Origin: Casuarius casuarius
Taxonomy: Eukaryota > Chordata > Aves > Casuariiformes > Casuariidae
Length of the DNA: 64,000 bases
Assembly (NCBI GenBank): GCA_003342895.1
Contig: PTFA01000009.1
Location: 9,364,505-9,428,504 of the forward strand
Reading direction: 5' to 3'
The translations under genes were made by a program, and so were the position numbers. Below, piece after piece: positions 37,826 through 47,950 of this stretch. Position 1 is the first letter of the stretch, and each line of letters begins with the position of its first letter. Below the pieces are notes generated by a model that ran no database searches, was not told where the DNA came from, and saw only the letters and a program-made list of their open reading frames with translations.

Positions 37826-38487
37826 CAACTGACATTGCTCTGAACATCGGTTCCTGGGTTCTCTAGGCAGTTTTTAAATTGCTTCCAAAGTTGTTTAGAT
37901 TTCCCCTAAGAGTGGCCTTTTGGTTTAATTTTCTCATTGACTTGATTTTCTCTTGACTTGAGACACAATATATATTAACCTACACTCATTTTTTGTAGCA
38001 AAATGTTGAGAATTGAAGCTGTTTCTGAGCTGTTTTATTACAAAAAGGAGCATATGGCTGATTGTGTCCCATCTGAAAGGCAAATGGTAGAGCTGCGTGG
38101 GAAAAATTCTGATTATTTGAGCATTAAATGTTTCCTGCTAAAGCAGGTTAGACGCAGCTAAGGTGGGAGGTTAGAAATGGCTAGGGTAAGAAATGACAAA
38201 GGTTAGTATTTTGGTGGAGCAAGAACGTTCTTATTACATTGATAAGAAAGTTCTTAGGAAAGTGACTGAATTTTGTTGTTATATTGTATATGTGCATCAG
38301 TGTGGTGGAAATTGTCACATAGGGAGCCAGACTCTTTTTTTCTACTGGTTATAAAATCATTTAATTTAATTTATAACCACAACTTTCCACCTTTGGCCTC
38401 ACTTGGAGCTGAAGTTTTCTATATTTTGTGAATAGTTGGGGAAAACAGATCTACCCAATGGAAAGCAAGTCTGAAAGAAGATGAGTA

Positions 38488-38525
38488 TTTGTTCCATTGA
38501 TTTTCATTACACTGGGCGCATTTGC
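38488..38525. repeat. Possible short piece of the same amniote repeat
   Basis: GTTCCATTGATTTTCATTAC followed by ACTGGGCG resembles one arm of the TCCCATTGACTTCAATGGGA palindrome. It is too short to be sure. Confidence 0.3.
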
Positions 38526-39129
38526 TGAGGTCAGAGGCCAAAGGGAACGATGGGGAAAGCCGAGCCGCGCTGTCTGACCTCCTGTGCTTCCTCCCGTCCC
38601 AAGCCCTTTCCCCCAGAGCTTTTCTATTGCGTATATCCCCCTACACTTCCACTGGTCAAAGGTGTCCAGCTGTCTGATGTGAACGGGAGGCGAACTGACT
38701 TTTAAACACTTTCCTAAATCAAGCAGAGAGGCTAGCAGCCTGGCATTTTCATTACTTAGCTTTCAAAAGCGCGAGCTGCGGAGCAGGCGCTGCGAGACTC
38801 AGCACAACCAGTGGGCTGCAGATAGAGAATCAGTAGCATTGCTTTGCCTTAAATGTCAGAAAGAGCCAGGAAGAGTTTAGATAACAGCGTGGGCACAATT
38901 ACATGCTCAGGAGAGCTGCGGCGGCTGCCAGGTTAGACCTCTGGCATCGTCCACGCGCAGAGTCGCGTTGGTGTTGACGTGAGCATGGCTGAGGCCGAGC
39001 TGTCTGTCATTCGGGGGGGCTGGGGGGCTGAAGATTAGCACGCCTTCTTTTTGCTGTTGCCCAAGGGTGTCTGACATGGTAACGAAACGGGAGAAACCTA
39101 GAGGAAGAAAGCTGCTGCCTGGTGTTGGT

Positions 39130-39990
39130 GGCAGTAATGAAGCCTCTCTGTCTTCCGAACAACGGTGAGGCTTGCGCGGCTCAAGGTGTCCCCGTTAGCG
39201 TGTTAGTTCAGACCAGGCGCACGCTTCTGAGGCGAATCCCCGCTCACGCGCTTTGGGTCCACACCGGGGAGCAGCCTGGGAGCTCACTAGCTGGATTCCT
39301 TGTGGCCCCGAAAATGCACCTGGTGCCCTGCCACCGCTAGAGGCGTTAGCTCTGGTCTGGGGCTGGTCGGACGTCACGTACGGTGTTTGAACCAGGTGCT
39401 CCGAAACACCCGGTCTGTCTGACGATCGGCTCCTGTCGAGGCGTGCGCTCTGCTGACACAGGAGTAGCCCCGGTTCCCCTTGCCTGGCCTGGTCTCTTGC
39501 TGAATCCTGGCCTAAGGTTTGGTTATCAACGTCCTTCCAGTCTGTCACTTGCATCCTCGTGTGGGTAAGTTACTCCTCCGGCCTCTGTTTCGCAGAAGAG
39601 CTTCCCCGAGTGCCCTGTTTCCCTCTGAAGTGCGGCTGTTTGTGGCCCGGCTCTGCGGGCAGAAGTGCCAAGCGGCGAGGAACCCACGCGGGAGAAAGCC
39701 GGCTGCCGCTCTGAGCCGGCCCCGGCTCGCCTGCCTCCCAGCCCGTGCGGGAAGCCCTCCTCTTGGCGAGCGGCTCGTTTCCCCACAGCGGTGCTGTGCC
39801 TGCTGATATTAAAGCAGGGAAGGTTAGCCAAAGGTTTAGAGCAGTAACTGTGAGCATGAATTCTGTCACTGTAACCTGCACGGGCTGTAGAAAGTTTATA
39901 AAGAGTGCGGAGCTGCTGGCCGAGGCTGGGAGCAGGCGCTGATCTTCCCAGGAGCCGCGCCGTCCTCCCAGAGCGGTTTAGCGCCGGTGC
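39130..39990. other. Moderately CpG-rich islet
   Basis: GC-richer segment 0.9-1.8 kb upstream of the Kazal exon. It includes CpG-bearing stretches such as GTGCCAAGCGGCGAGGAACC (39666-39685) and GCTCTGAGCCGGCCCCGGC. Open frames are present on both strands but no recognised protein. Confidence 0.35.
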
Positions 39991-40912
39991 TTGCAAGGCC
40001 TGCCAGCATCTCACGGGCTGCAAAAGGAGCCAACAGTAAGGCTCTGGAAATGAAGAGATTAAGGAGAGCTGGAGCCAGAGAGGCCGGGCACAAGGAAACA
40101 GAAAATGCACATGGCAGCAGGGCAACTCAAGCGAGCTTTAATGTCGCTGGCTAACCCGGAGCTCAGCACAGGCCTGTTTACCTGGCTTCACAGAGACAAG
40201 TGGGTAAGGCTTCTGGGTTGCTGGGTTATTTAAGTGCTTTAGAAAATGCCTGTGCACAAAGTCACCCCTGAAAGCAAAATTCCTCCTTTTTAACGTACAG
40301 TGCTGCCTGCACCATGCAGCGGTGCAGGGGAATCAGCACATCACTCCTAGGCACGGGAAAGAATGCAGTCGCATCATTAGTGTCAATCTCAGCTTCAGCA
40401 GGTGGTTTTATTTCAGTAGCATGAGATGTGGCTTCAGCATTGGACTTCTTATTAAGTCCAGAGTGTCTATAGCTACTGTAATTATTATCGGAATTAAATC
40501 ATGAATCAATATAAAAACACACTTATGCGGTGTTACATAGGATGGGCAGCACCTCAACAGAGGCAAATTTTGTGGCTTCTTTGATTTCAACAGGACGAAG
40601 CAGCTTGAATTATCTACAGATCTGCTTGGACGTTCTTTGGTTAATAAAAAACTACATTTGATAATGCTATGATTTAGTTTTCCATGTATAATTCTCATTT
40701 TATCTTTCCTTTTAATGGCTTTTCTTTTCTGTCTGCTCCCTCTCCCAGTATTTCATTTCCATCCAGAAATACAAATGACCTTTTGACAGAATTTTCCAAT
40801 TCCATTCTGATTTGCATTGTACAGAAAGGAAACAAAAACACTTTTATTTTGAGATTTATTTATGATATCACAAAAAAACTTTCTCATATTAGCCTTTTCT
40901 TTGTCTTTTCAG

Positions 40913-41061
40913 GTGTGTGTGCAACATTGACTGTTCTCAAACCAACTTCAATCCTCTTTGTGCTTCCGATGGGAAATCTTATGATAATGCATGTCAAATC
41001 AAAGAGGCATCATGCCAGAAACAGGAGAAAATTGAAGTCATGTCTTTGGGTCGATGTCAAG
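40913..41061 (+). CDS. TMEFF2: TMEFF2 coding exon (probably exon 5): Kazal part of follistatin module 2
   Basis: Internal coding exon of 149 bp. The acceptor AG is at 40911-40912, preceded by the tract TTTTCTTTGTCTTTTC, and the donor GT is at 41062-41063 (GTAACG). One base completes the Trp codon begun at 19263, 49 codons follow, and one base starts an Asp codon finished in the next exon. The peptide begins CVCNIDCSQTNFNPLCASDG and ends SLGRCQ. It contains seven cysteines (positions 1, 3, 7, 16, 27, 34 and 48 of the exon peptide) and the core CASDGKSYDNAC typical of Kazal and follistatin domains. With the three cysteines of the previous exon it makes the full ten-cysteine module. Every residue agrees with human TMEFF2 as I remember it. 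Kazal-like follistatin modules of this family bind growth factors or other ligands rather than necessarily inhibiting proteases. If the donor were ignored, translation would continue for 41 intronic residues to a TGA at 41184. Paralogue TMEFF1 is the only serious alternative and matches less well. Confidence 0.98.
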
Positions 41062-41067
41062 GTAACG
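41062..41067 (+). promoter_or_regulatory. TMEFF2: Splice donor with non-consensus +5 base
   Basis: The donor reads AAG then GTAACG. The exon end and GTAA are good, but position +5 is C instead of G. The donors at 19265 (GTACAG, +5 A) and 42281 (GTACGG, +4 C) are also imperfect. This fits exons prone to retention or alternative use; the functional effect is inference. Confidence 0.6.
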
Positions 41068-41269
41068 CTCATAACAAAACTCATTTCAAAGAATGTTTTC
41101 AATTTTTGTTCAGAAAAAAAGGGACTGGAGCTGGCTTCTTATTTGGCACTTCTTACATTTCCATTAGATCTTGTAATTTACATTGAAGAATGCAGACTGA
41201 GAGAGGGGGCAGAGCCCTCCACGGTAAAGATACCAAGCCAGGCATGAAAAGTGGTGTTTGTAACTCTTC

Positions 41270-41420
41270 CCACACGTTGCACACAGCAGCAGGGCACTAT
41301 CCAGCCCTGGACTGGAATCAGAACCAGGCTCCTTATATTTTGTCAAGAGCACCTTCCTCAGAGCTTTGTCCAGGCTCACCCTCCTGTAGGAGTTGCAGAA
41401 GACTGGCCCAAGAGCCCCTG
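41270..41420 (-). mobile_element. Possible MIR-like relic in the short intron
   Basis: The segment CACACAGCAGCAGGGCACTA followed by GGACTGGAATCAGAACCAGG and a CAAGAGCACC block resembles the antisense MIR segment around its CACACAGCAAGTCAG and GGATTAGAACCCAGG blocks. The ATGAGGAAACTGAGG core is absent, so this call is tentative. Confidence 0.42.
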
Positions 41421-42220
41421 TAGATACGTTTTGCCACCCAGAATGGATCTTTTGTCCATCCCTCAACTGGAGCAGCACAAAGCAATCTTTGGAGGCCAAA
41501 GAATCGCTCCCCAGAGCTGTACTGGTGCTCGTTTCCCACGCAGCCTTGGCTGGATCCGTGACGCCAAAAGTACCCTGCCCTCCTAGACAGGAATTACATT
41601 GATGCCAGCTTAAGACTCACTGTGTTTCTCCATGAATGCCGTGTTCCTCAGTGCGCAGCTCATAGGCTGCTGTGTCACATATGTAACTCAAACTGGCTTT
41701 AAACACTCTATTTTGTTCTAAAATAAAAATGAAGAAAATCTGAGTCTGTTGAGGCTTAGACTCTTAATAGCTTTTTTTTCCCCTTAGCTTCTGACCTGTA
41801 AATCCTCAGTACATCTACTTACAAGGCCATACTATACCTGTGTATTAAACACGTTCTACTTTATTCCTATGTCTTTAAAGTTAACCACCCTACCTGACAG
41901 TTCATTTCAGGGTGCATATTAAAACTCCCCAATTACTTGAAATCACAACTCCTTCTTTATACTGGTGTATTTATCCTAGCTGCGATCTGTTATCACATAT
42001 TGTTAGAAAAAAGTGTTCTCTTAATGGAAGAGGTTTCATGTTTCATTCCAAAAAGCCTGATCCTGCTGTTTTCACCTGCCAGGCCCAAGGGAGCCTTTCA
42101 GCCAGCAGTGATGCTGTGCGTGGAAGCAAAGCTGTGTTTGCCTGGGCAGTGGCAACTAGGCTATATTCTGTATCAAGTACGGGACTCCCAAAGCAATTCA
42201 ACATATTTCTTTTTACACAG

Positions 42221-42280
42221 ATAATACAACAACAACTACAAAATCTGAAGATGGGCACTACGCAAGAACAGATTATGCAG
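42221..42280 (+). CDS. TMEFF2: TMEFF2 coding exon (probably exon 6): Thr-rich linker before the EGF domain
   Basis: Short 60-bp coding exon. The acceptor AG is at 42219-42220 after TTTCTTTTTACAC, and the donor GT is at 42281-42282 (GTACGG). Two bases complete Asp from the preceding exon, 19 codons follow, and one base starts the next codon. With the completed Asp the peptide is DNTTTTTKSEDGHYARTDYA, which matches my memory of the human protein between the second follistatin module and the EGF domain. The run of five threonines is a plausible O-glycosylation cluster, and N-T-T right after the Asp is an N-glycosylation sequon. The linker lies in the membrane-proximal half of the ectodomain, a region relevant to shedding in this family. 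The exon is symmetric (phase 1 at both ends), so skipping it keeps the frame. It is too short for routine ORF detection and was found by splice-phase logic. The next coding exon, expected to start with the rest of Glu, then Asn-Ala-Asn, does not occur before the window ends. Confidence 0.96.
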
Positions 42281-42530
42281 GTACGGTTCCTTTTCTGTGA
42301 GAATGGCAATTTGCAAAAACTATGTAAGTCACTTTTCTCTTCTGTTTGCTAAGATGAGATGTCCTCATCTTCTAATACGTTTTTGTGTATTTACTATTGA
42401 AAAGCACATTGTGTTCTCATTGCTGTTTCTTTAGCTAGAAACAATCCTTCTTCCTAGCAAATGGGCCCCTTCCATTTTTATCAACGTACAGATATTCTGG
42501 ACATAAAACACTTGTTTTGATAGTGGAAAT

Positions 42531-42536
42531 AATAAA
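42531..42536 (+). promoter_or_regulatory. Candidate intronic polyadenylation hexamer AATAAA
   Basis: A canonical AATAAA lies 251 bases past the linker exon and is followed at once by TGTTGT, a short GU-rich element. Reading from the exon into the intron adds six residues (GTVPFL) and stops at TGA 42298-42300, so cleavage here would yield a soluble ectodomain mRNA. AATAAA is common by chance in AT-rich introns. Confidence 0.25.
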
Positions 42537-42922
42537 TGTTGTAAACTAATTGCCAGAATTAGGAGACATTAAAGTTGTTGAATTAGAGTGCATAAAGGTT
42601 TGCATGTTTTTTGAGAGGATATACAGACATAAGAAAGTGAAAATACAAAGCACAGTGCAGCACAGCTGTGGCACTATGAAACGTTGCCATAATAGATAAT
42701 ATTACCTGTCTGTGTTTGACTGTAAAGTTAATAAGGTTCTTAAAATGGTTTTTTAAAATGATAAATGGCTTTAATTTATTTAGAAGCTACAGTAAAATAT
42801 AGTGGCTGAATAGCCCTATATGGCATTTGAAATTAAAAACATGTAAATGCTAGTGAGATTTTCTTTATTGAATTTTCTTTTGGGACTTTTTTTACACCCT
42901 TTATCTAAGAGGATTGATTTAG

Positions 42923-42950
42923 GAGTGTGCGTGTGTGCATGTGTGCACGC
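42923..42950. repeat. Alternating purine-pyrimidine GTGCGTGTGTGCA tract
   Basis: About 28 bases of mostly alternating G-T and G-C steps with several CpGs, 640 bases after the linker exon. Such tracts can adopt left-handed DNA; that is inference. Confidence 0.6.
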
Positions 42951-43884
42951 CTGCGCAAGTATTCACAGCATGAACTGAGAATTCAAGCATTTGAGAAGGT
43001 ATTGTGAAAGTGCGCCGGATGATGTATTCATGGCTTAAGTTTGTGATATTTTTGTATTTTGAAAATAAGTATTTAGAGAGAGTATTATTTAGCTGTGAAT
43101 GACTGGATTTACCTGAGGAGCTTGCTGCATGGTTTAGGTGAAATCCAGCTGATTGCTTGGCAGGTCTTAACATTTCTTACAGTAAGAATGCTTTGGCATT
43201 GGTTAATTCAGCTGGTCATCCCTTGTGAGGGTGCTTTGTGCCCAACATCTCTGCACCGATAGAATACCCAAGAGTTAGAAAATGGTTGTTCTGTTCCTAC
43301 TTAAAAAAGATACATGATGATTAAAGCATACAGATACAAAAAAATTATAGCTCAGTGAACTAGAGGAGGGGCAGGGGTAGGGGGTAACTGTAGAATGAAA
43401 ACAGCATGGCGGGACTTCTCTATAGAAAGCAAATACCTAGATTAATTTTCAAAGGAACAAAGATGTGTCATGGTCCAGATATTTCCCATTGCCAAGGAGA
43501 CCTTCCATGGGTGAAGAGCCATGCCAAGAAAGAAAAATCTTCACTCTCTTTCCCCAAAACCTTTGGTTACCCTCAGCTCTTTCCTGGGAGGCAGCAGTCA
43601 GTTTTCTTAAAAAGCTGGAAGGGCTGAGGTTGTATCTTGTGGCAGGTAGGAGACACAGCAAAGTAGACCAAAATGATTTATTTTAAATTAGAAATAAGGA
43701 CAAGTAATACTGTTGTGTTAAATCCTTTATCTTCCTTGCTAGAGAACTGAGGAGAGCACTGGAGTCTCTAAGTCAAAAATAAGGCCTGCAGCCCCTTTTT
43801 AAATGTTGTGCAATATATCATACACTGCTCCTGCCTGGTAGTTTAGCTGTAGGAGGGCAGTGACCCACAGCACCTAGAGTGAGG

Positions 43885-44360
43885 AGACAGCACATTTAAG
43901 AAGTAAATGAGTGGTAACAAAAAGGGAGGAAGGACAGCCTGAGGATTAGGGAGAAGTGGGAAATAACGGTAATGACAAGGGAAAAGACCATACAAGAGAA
44001 AGCAAAGGCATGGGTCATGAAGGAAGAGGAGCACAGAAGGCACCTTCAGATCATAAGCAGGCAGGAGGAAGAGAACAGCTCGTGGTCAGGAAGGATGTGA
44101 GATTTCAGCCCACGCTAGAAGGGAGAGAGAGTGGGCAGCGGTTCTGAGAAGAAAATCGATTGCAGTGAAGAGTTGTCGGAGGTTAGAAGTTGAGCAGGGA
44201 AGACAAGGAGAAACAGGGTTGTTCTGCAAGGAGGAGGGCAGAGGTAAGACGCAAATGAACAAATCTGTAATGGAGATGGTCTCCAAACATCAAGAAATGC
44301 AAAGAAGTCTGAAGGAGTAAGGGAACAGATGGCCCAGGGAGAGAAGGTGATGGGGGCCTG
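43885..44360 (+). other. Purine-rich, strand-asymmetric tract
   Basis: For nearly 500 bases the + strand is dominated by A and G (GGGAGGAAGGACAG, GGAAGAGGAGCACAGAAGG, GGGAGAGAGAGTGGG, GGAGGAGGGCAGAGG) with little T or C. It is not a simple tandem repeat and shows no open frame of note on the + strand. It could be a decayed element or a triplex-prone tract. Confidence 0.55.
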
Positions 44361-45866
44361 TGGAGCTGAAAGTGCTGGCCAAGAAGAAAAGCCGTTGCTT
44401 TCTTAATTGAAGAGGTCCTGACGTTACCCAGCCCCAAGGCACAATGCACCTAAGTCCCCTAGAGCCTTGGGAGGGATGGAAGCATCCTGAATCATCAGTC
44501 CTATCTAGTAAGCATCCGTTTAGTACAGAAAGGCATTATACCTTGGAAAGTAATTCCTAGAGGCTCCTGCTACAATTCAAGCTCTAAAGGACTTTGGGGT
44601 TTTCAAGGGCAGTGAGTGTGACTGTATAGCCTAGGCTGAGTTCATCTCTTATCCAGTGATTTAACCTGCACTGCACTAATTTACACAAGCTGACAGTGCA
44701 TCTTTTTGTGCACTTAGATCTTTTTCTTGCCTACTTTTTGATATTTACATATGGTAACTGCATGTAGCTTGAAATCTGGCAAGTTCATGTGGAGCAATCT
44801 GCATGCCTCCAGTTTCCCCAAATGTTTGTGGCCTATCTCCTCTGGGGAATCCTAGAGAAAAGCAACCACTGAGGAGAAAGAAAGCTCTAAAAACTCCACC
44901 CTTTAGTAAGTTGTTGGCCAAATGGAAGACAGCAGTATAAAACTGAGGCTCAGCAAACATTCAGGCTTCAGCATTTGCCAAACAGGAAGCTCCGTGCCAT
45001 CCTCATGTTCACTGACGTGCAGAACTGTTTGATTTTGATTGTTATAGGAACATTGTATATGCTTCTTTTTTCCCACCTTAATATCTCCTTGGAAGGGAAA
45101 TGCTGCCTTGGTTATAGAGAGCTTTGTGTGAAAAAAATCACTGTGCCTCTGAAGTAATCTCTCCAAACCAGAGCATTTCCAGAGAATACTTTTGTTCTAA
45201 TACTAATGCTGCTAAGAATCGCAGAGCCCGAGAGCACTACGTGCTTTTAAAAACACTGACTCATATGAACTGACTTTCCCAAGGGAGAACATAACGGTGG
45301 TTATAACTGATGTTGTCAATTATGCTAATCCAAGTACTCTTTGTAAAGACTGTGGTAACTAAATGGTACAGGTTTTTCCATAAACACCCCTGCACACTCC
45401 TCTGTGGGGTCCCAGAAAGGCAGTAGCTTTGAGAACAGCCACACGTCCCTAACACTCATCTGATTTTTTTCATACTGAACTATTAATACCGTCTGTTCAA
45501 TCAGTGTCGTTGCTCCCTCCTGTTCTTCTTTCAGACCCATTGATCCTTGTTAATAAATGCATGAATCTTTCAGTTTGCAAAACTGAGAGTACTCATTCCT
45601 TTGGAGCATTAATCTTCACATTAAAGTTACTTTTTTTTTTAGAGTCTCTTATTTTATGCAGGCAAGATTTACTCTAGTATTGGAAATAATGTCAAAGATG
45701 CGTGAAAATGAAATGGCCTGTTTTCAAGAAAATGAACACAGGAAGAACGAACTTGCAGGAGGTGGCCATTCCCTGGCGATGTCCACGTCTCCCAGCGTAC
45801 CAGGCCGCTGTTGCCATGACTGCATATGCAATAAGCGTTAAGCACAGCATCTCTGCGCGCCTGCGT

Positions 45867-45883
45867 GTCTGTCTGTCTGTCTG
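45867..45883 (+). repeat. (GTCT)n microsatellite
   Basis: Four tandem GTCT units just after a CTGCGCGCCTGCG stretch. Confidence 0.85.
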
Positions 45884-47539
45884 CATTTGCACATCCCTGG
45901 CATCTCTCATTTTTCTGAAACCCCAAAGTATTTGCTAGACTTAAGGGGATTTTTCACTCTTTCTATCAGATTGTTGGTGTTTATCTAGTTTGTAAAATAA
46001 GATTTAGTTTTAGTCAATAAATGAATGGATGGGATTTTTCCATCAAATCCAATAGAAAGGTACTTCGTTTCACAATTTCTGTGAAAGCACATTTTTAAAC
46101 ACTTTAAGTGTAATACATGTTTTAGATTGTAGTATCTGAGATGAAAGCCCTGCAACTGATGTTTTGGGGAATTTCCCCATTATATGTGTAAAGAAGTTTG
46201 CCGTTTCGGTGGCATTTTTGCATAGTATAGTACTTTCAGAGTCTAGGCAATCAAGAAGTTTTCATCTTGTTTGTTCATTTGCCTATTTATTTTTATTCTT
46301 CAGTACTTATAATCCCTTCTTAAGATCTGGATAGTAGCAATTATACCCCTTACTGATTTTATCCTTTTTCATTATTGAATTACAGAGATTTTTTTCCAAG
46401 CCATTTTGAGCACTATAAAGAATAAGTCAGTATGGATGAGCCATATTTCAGTGTTATATATTCATGAAAATTGTCAGTAAAGACACTGACAAATTTGATA
46501 GAGCTATTCAATAATATGATCTTCCAAGCCAGACAAAACTCCCCATATAATCATTGATTAGATCAAGCCTCAGAAGCTGAACGCCAGCCACACAGTGAAG
46601 CTGATGAAAAGGGGAAAAAGACATTGAGTAGGTTTCAGCCATGACAGTCTCCCTTGGTGAAAAATACGCTTCCACAAATGGTCGGTTTGATCCGTATTCT
46701 TGGATTCCAGGCTAGCAGCAAGTTCGCACATGACAGCAGCCTCAAATAATGCCTTTTGCAGTCCCGATGGGTTTGGAGGCTCCCACTCGCAGACGGTGAT
46801 GTGGCCTCTGTCCCTCAGGCCATCATTGCTCCTTAGCTGGCTCGCAGCAAGGTGGCCTTGCTGGGCCGGCGTAGCTGCGCTGGGGACACTCGAGTGAGCA
46901 CAAAAAGCTGTTTTCCGTCACTGCACCTGTGGCAGGGGAAGCTGTTTCCTGTTGTCCCCACTGGTTTCCCTTAGGATTTTAAGTCTAGTCCGCACTCTCA
47001 GCTCTTTTCCAGGCTGTTTCATGGCACTGGGCCTGCATTCCTAGGTATACCTCAAGGGCTTGGGTGTATCATCTGGCAGATACCTGTATTACTGAAGCAA
47101 ACTGAATGCTCCACCAAACAGGGCAAAATCCACCTGTGTCGACATGTGATCTTCCCTTGGCTGGGTCAAGAGTCTTTAACCATGCCTTTTCCAAAATAAA
47201 TGTAGCATAATATTTATATATGAAAAAAAAGAATATCTTAAAAGAAGAAGCAAGGGAAAATGTGTTTCCCATAGTGTAGAATCATAAGAAATAGATAGCA
47301 AATGCGGAAGGGGTGTCAGCACATATTCTGATAGAAAAGCTCAAGGATGAGATCATAAATTCAGTCTTGGAGGAAAGGTCTTCTGGTGACATGATCCTGA
47401 GTCGCCTGTCTTGACACAGGCCTTCTGTAAGTGATGACAGCCCTCCTTAATATGAGCTTAGATTATTGATGCTTTCTATTGTTTGTATTATAATAGTATC
47501 TGACTGAGAAGGGGAACCATCATGTTAGTTTTGTACCTG

Positions 47540-47950
47540 AACTCAGTTTCGTCTTCAAGGATTTTGAGGTAAATATAAAAATGCCAACAGCAAAATTTTC
47601 AGGTGATGCAAAGACTGAGAACTTAGGCAATAATGGTGATGCCAGAGTTACTCTGAACATTTGGGATCCCTTTGGCCTTTTCAGGCAAAAAAGCACTTCA
47701 AAAGAGCCAAATGGAAAAGTACATATCTACAAACAGAAAATGCAGCATGGATCTCTGGAATAGGGAGCGGTACCTTTGGGAGAGGTTTTGATTATAATGT
47801 AGAAGTATTTTCAAAGGGAGTCGACAGCAGTTATTAGTTTAGCTGGAAAAAAAGGTAACAAAAGTCAATGGCTGAAATTAGGGCCTCTGATATGTTGGTC
47901 AGACCAGATGATCAAGTGGTGTACTCGGGCTTCTAGGCTTTTGAATCTGA
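47540..47950 (+). mobile_element. Degraded CR1-like LINE fragment, internally deleted
   Basis: The left part (about 47598-47745) resembles the end of CR1 ORF2: a GGTGATGCAAAGACTGAG block, then CCTTTTCAGGCAAAAAAGC and CAAATGGAAAAGTACATATC. The right part (47898-47950) resembles the CR1 3' end, GGTCAGACCAGATGATCAAG, followed by a GGCTTCTAGGCTTTTGAATC-like tail. Most of the sequence that normally separates these blocks is missing. It is oriented opposite to the copy near 2 kb and in the gene's sense direction. No coding capacity remains. Confidence 0.75.

Larger units (their letters stand above)
19265..40912 (+). other. TMEFF2: TMEFF2 intron, 21,648 bp
   Basis: Complete intron between the two exons that share follistatin module 2 (phase 2). 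It begins GTACAG and ends in a strong pyrimidine tract followed by CAG. It holds several GC-rich islets (20.4, 25.7, 27.9, 30.8, 39.5 kb), a long T-rich tract, palindromic repeat relics at 26, 27, 37.7 and 38.5 kb and a MIR-like relic at 33 kb. No other exon with matching phases or protein similarity was recognised. The stretches 33.1-35.7 kb and 35.9-37.6 kb contain nothing I can name. Confidence 0.93.
41062..42220 (+). other. TMEFF2: TMEFF2 intron, 1,159 bp
   Basis: Short phase-1 intron between the Kazal exon and the Thr-rich linker exon. It starts GTAACG, with a non-consensus base at +5, and ends ACACAG. A possible MIR-type relic lies at about 41270-41420 and an AATAAA hexamer at 41722-41727. 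The 187-residue open frame at 40684-41247 is a different frame running across the Kazal exon and is not coding. Confidence 0.94.

Noticed and set aside
39526..40125. 199-codon open frame on the - strand
   Set aside because: No recognisable domain, low-complexity translation, and other frames are open over the same interval.
40684..41247. 187-codon + strand open frame covering the Kazal exon
   Set aside because: It is in a different frame from the conserved Kazal peptide, which has exact splice phases; a shadow.
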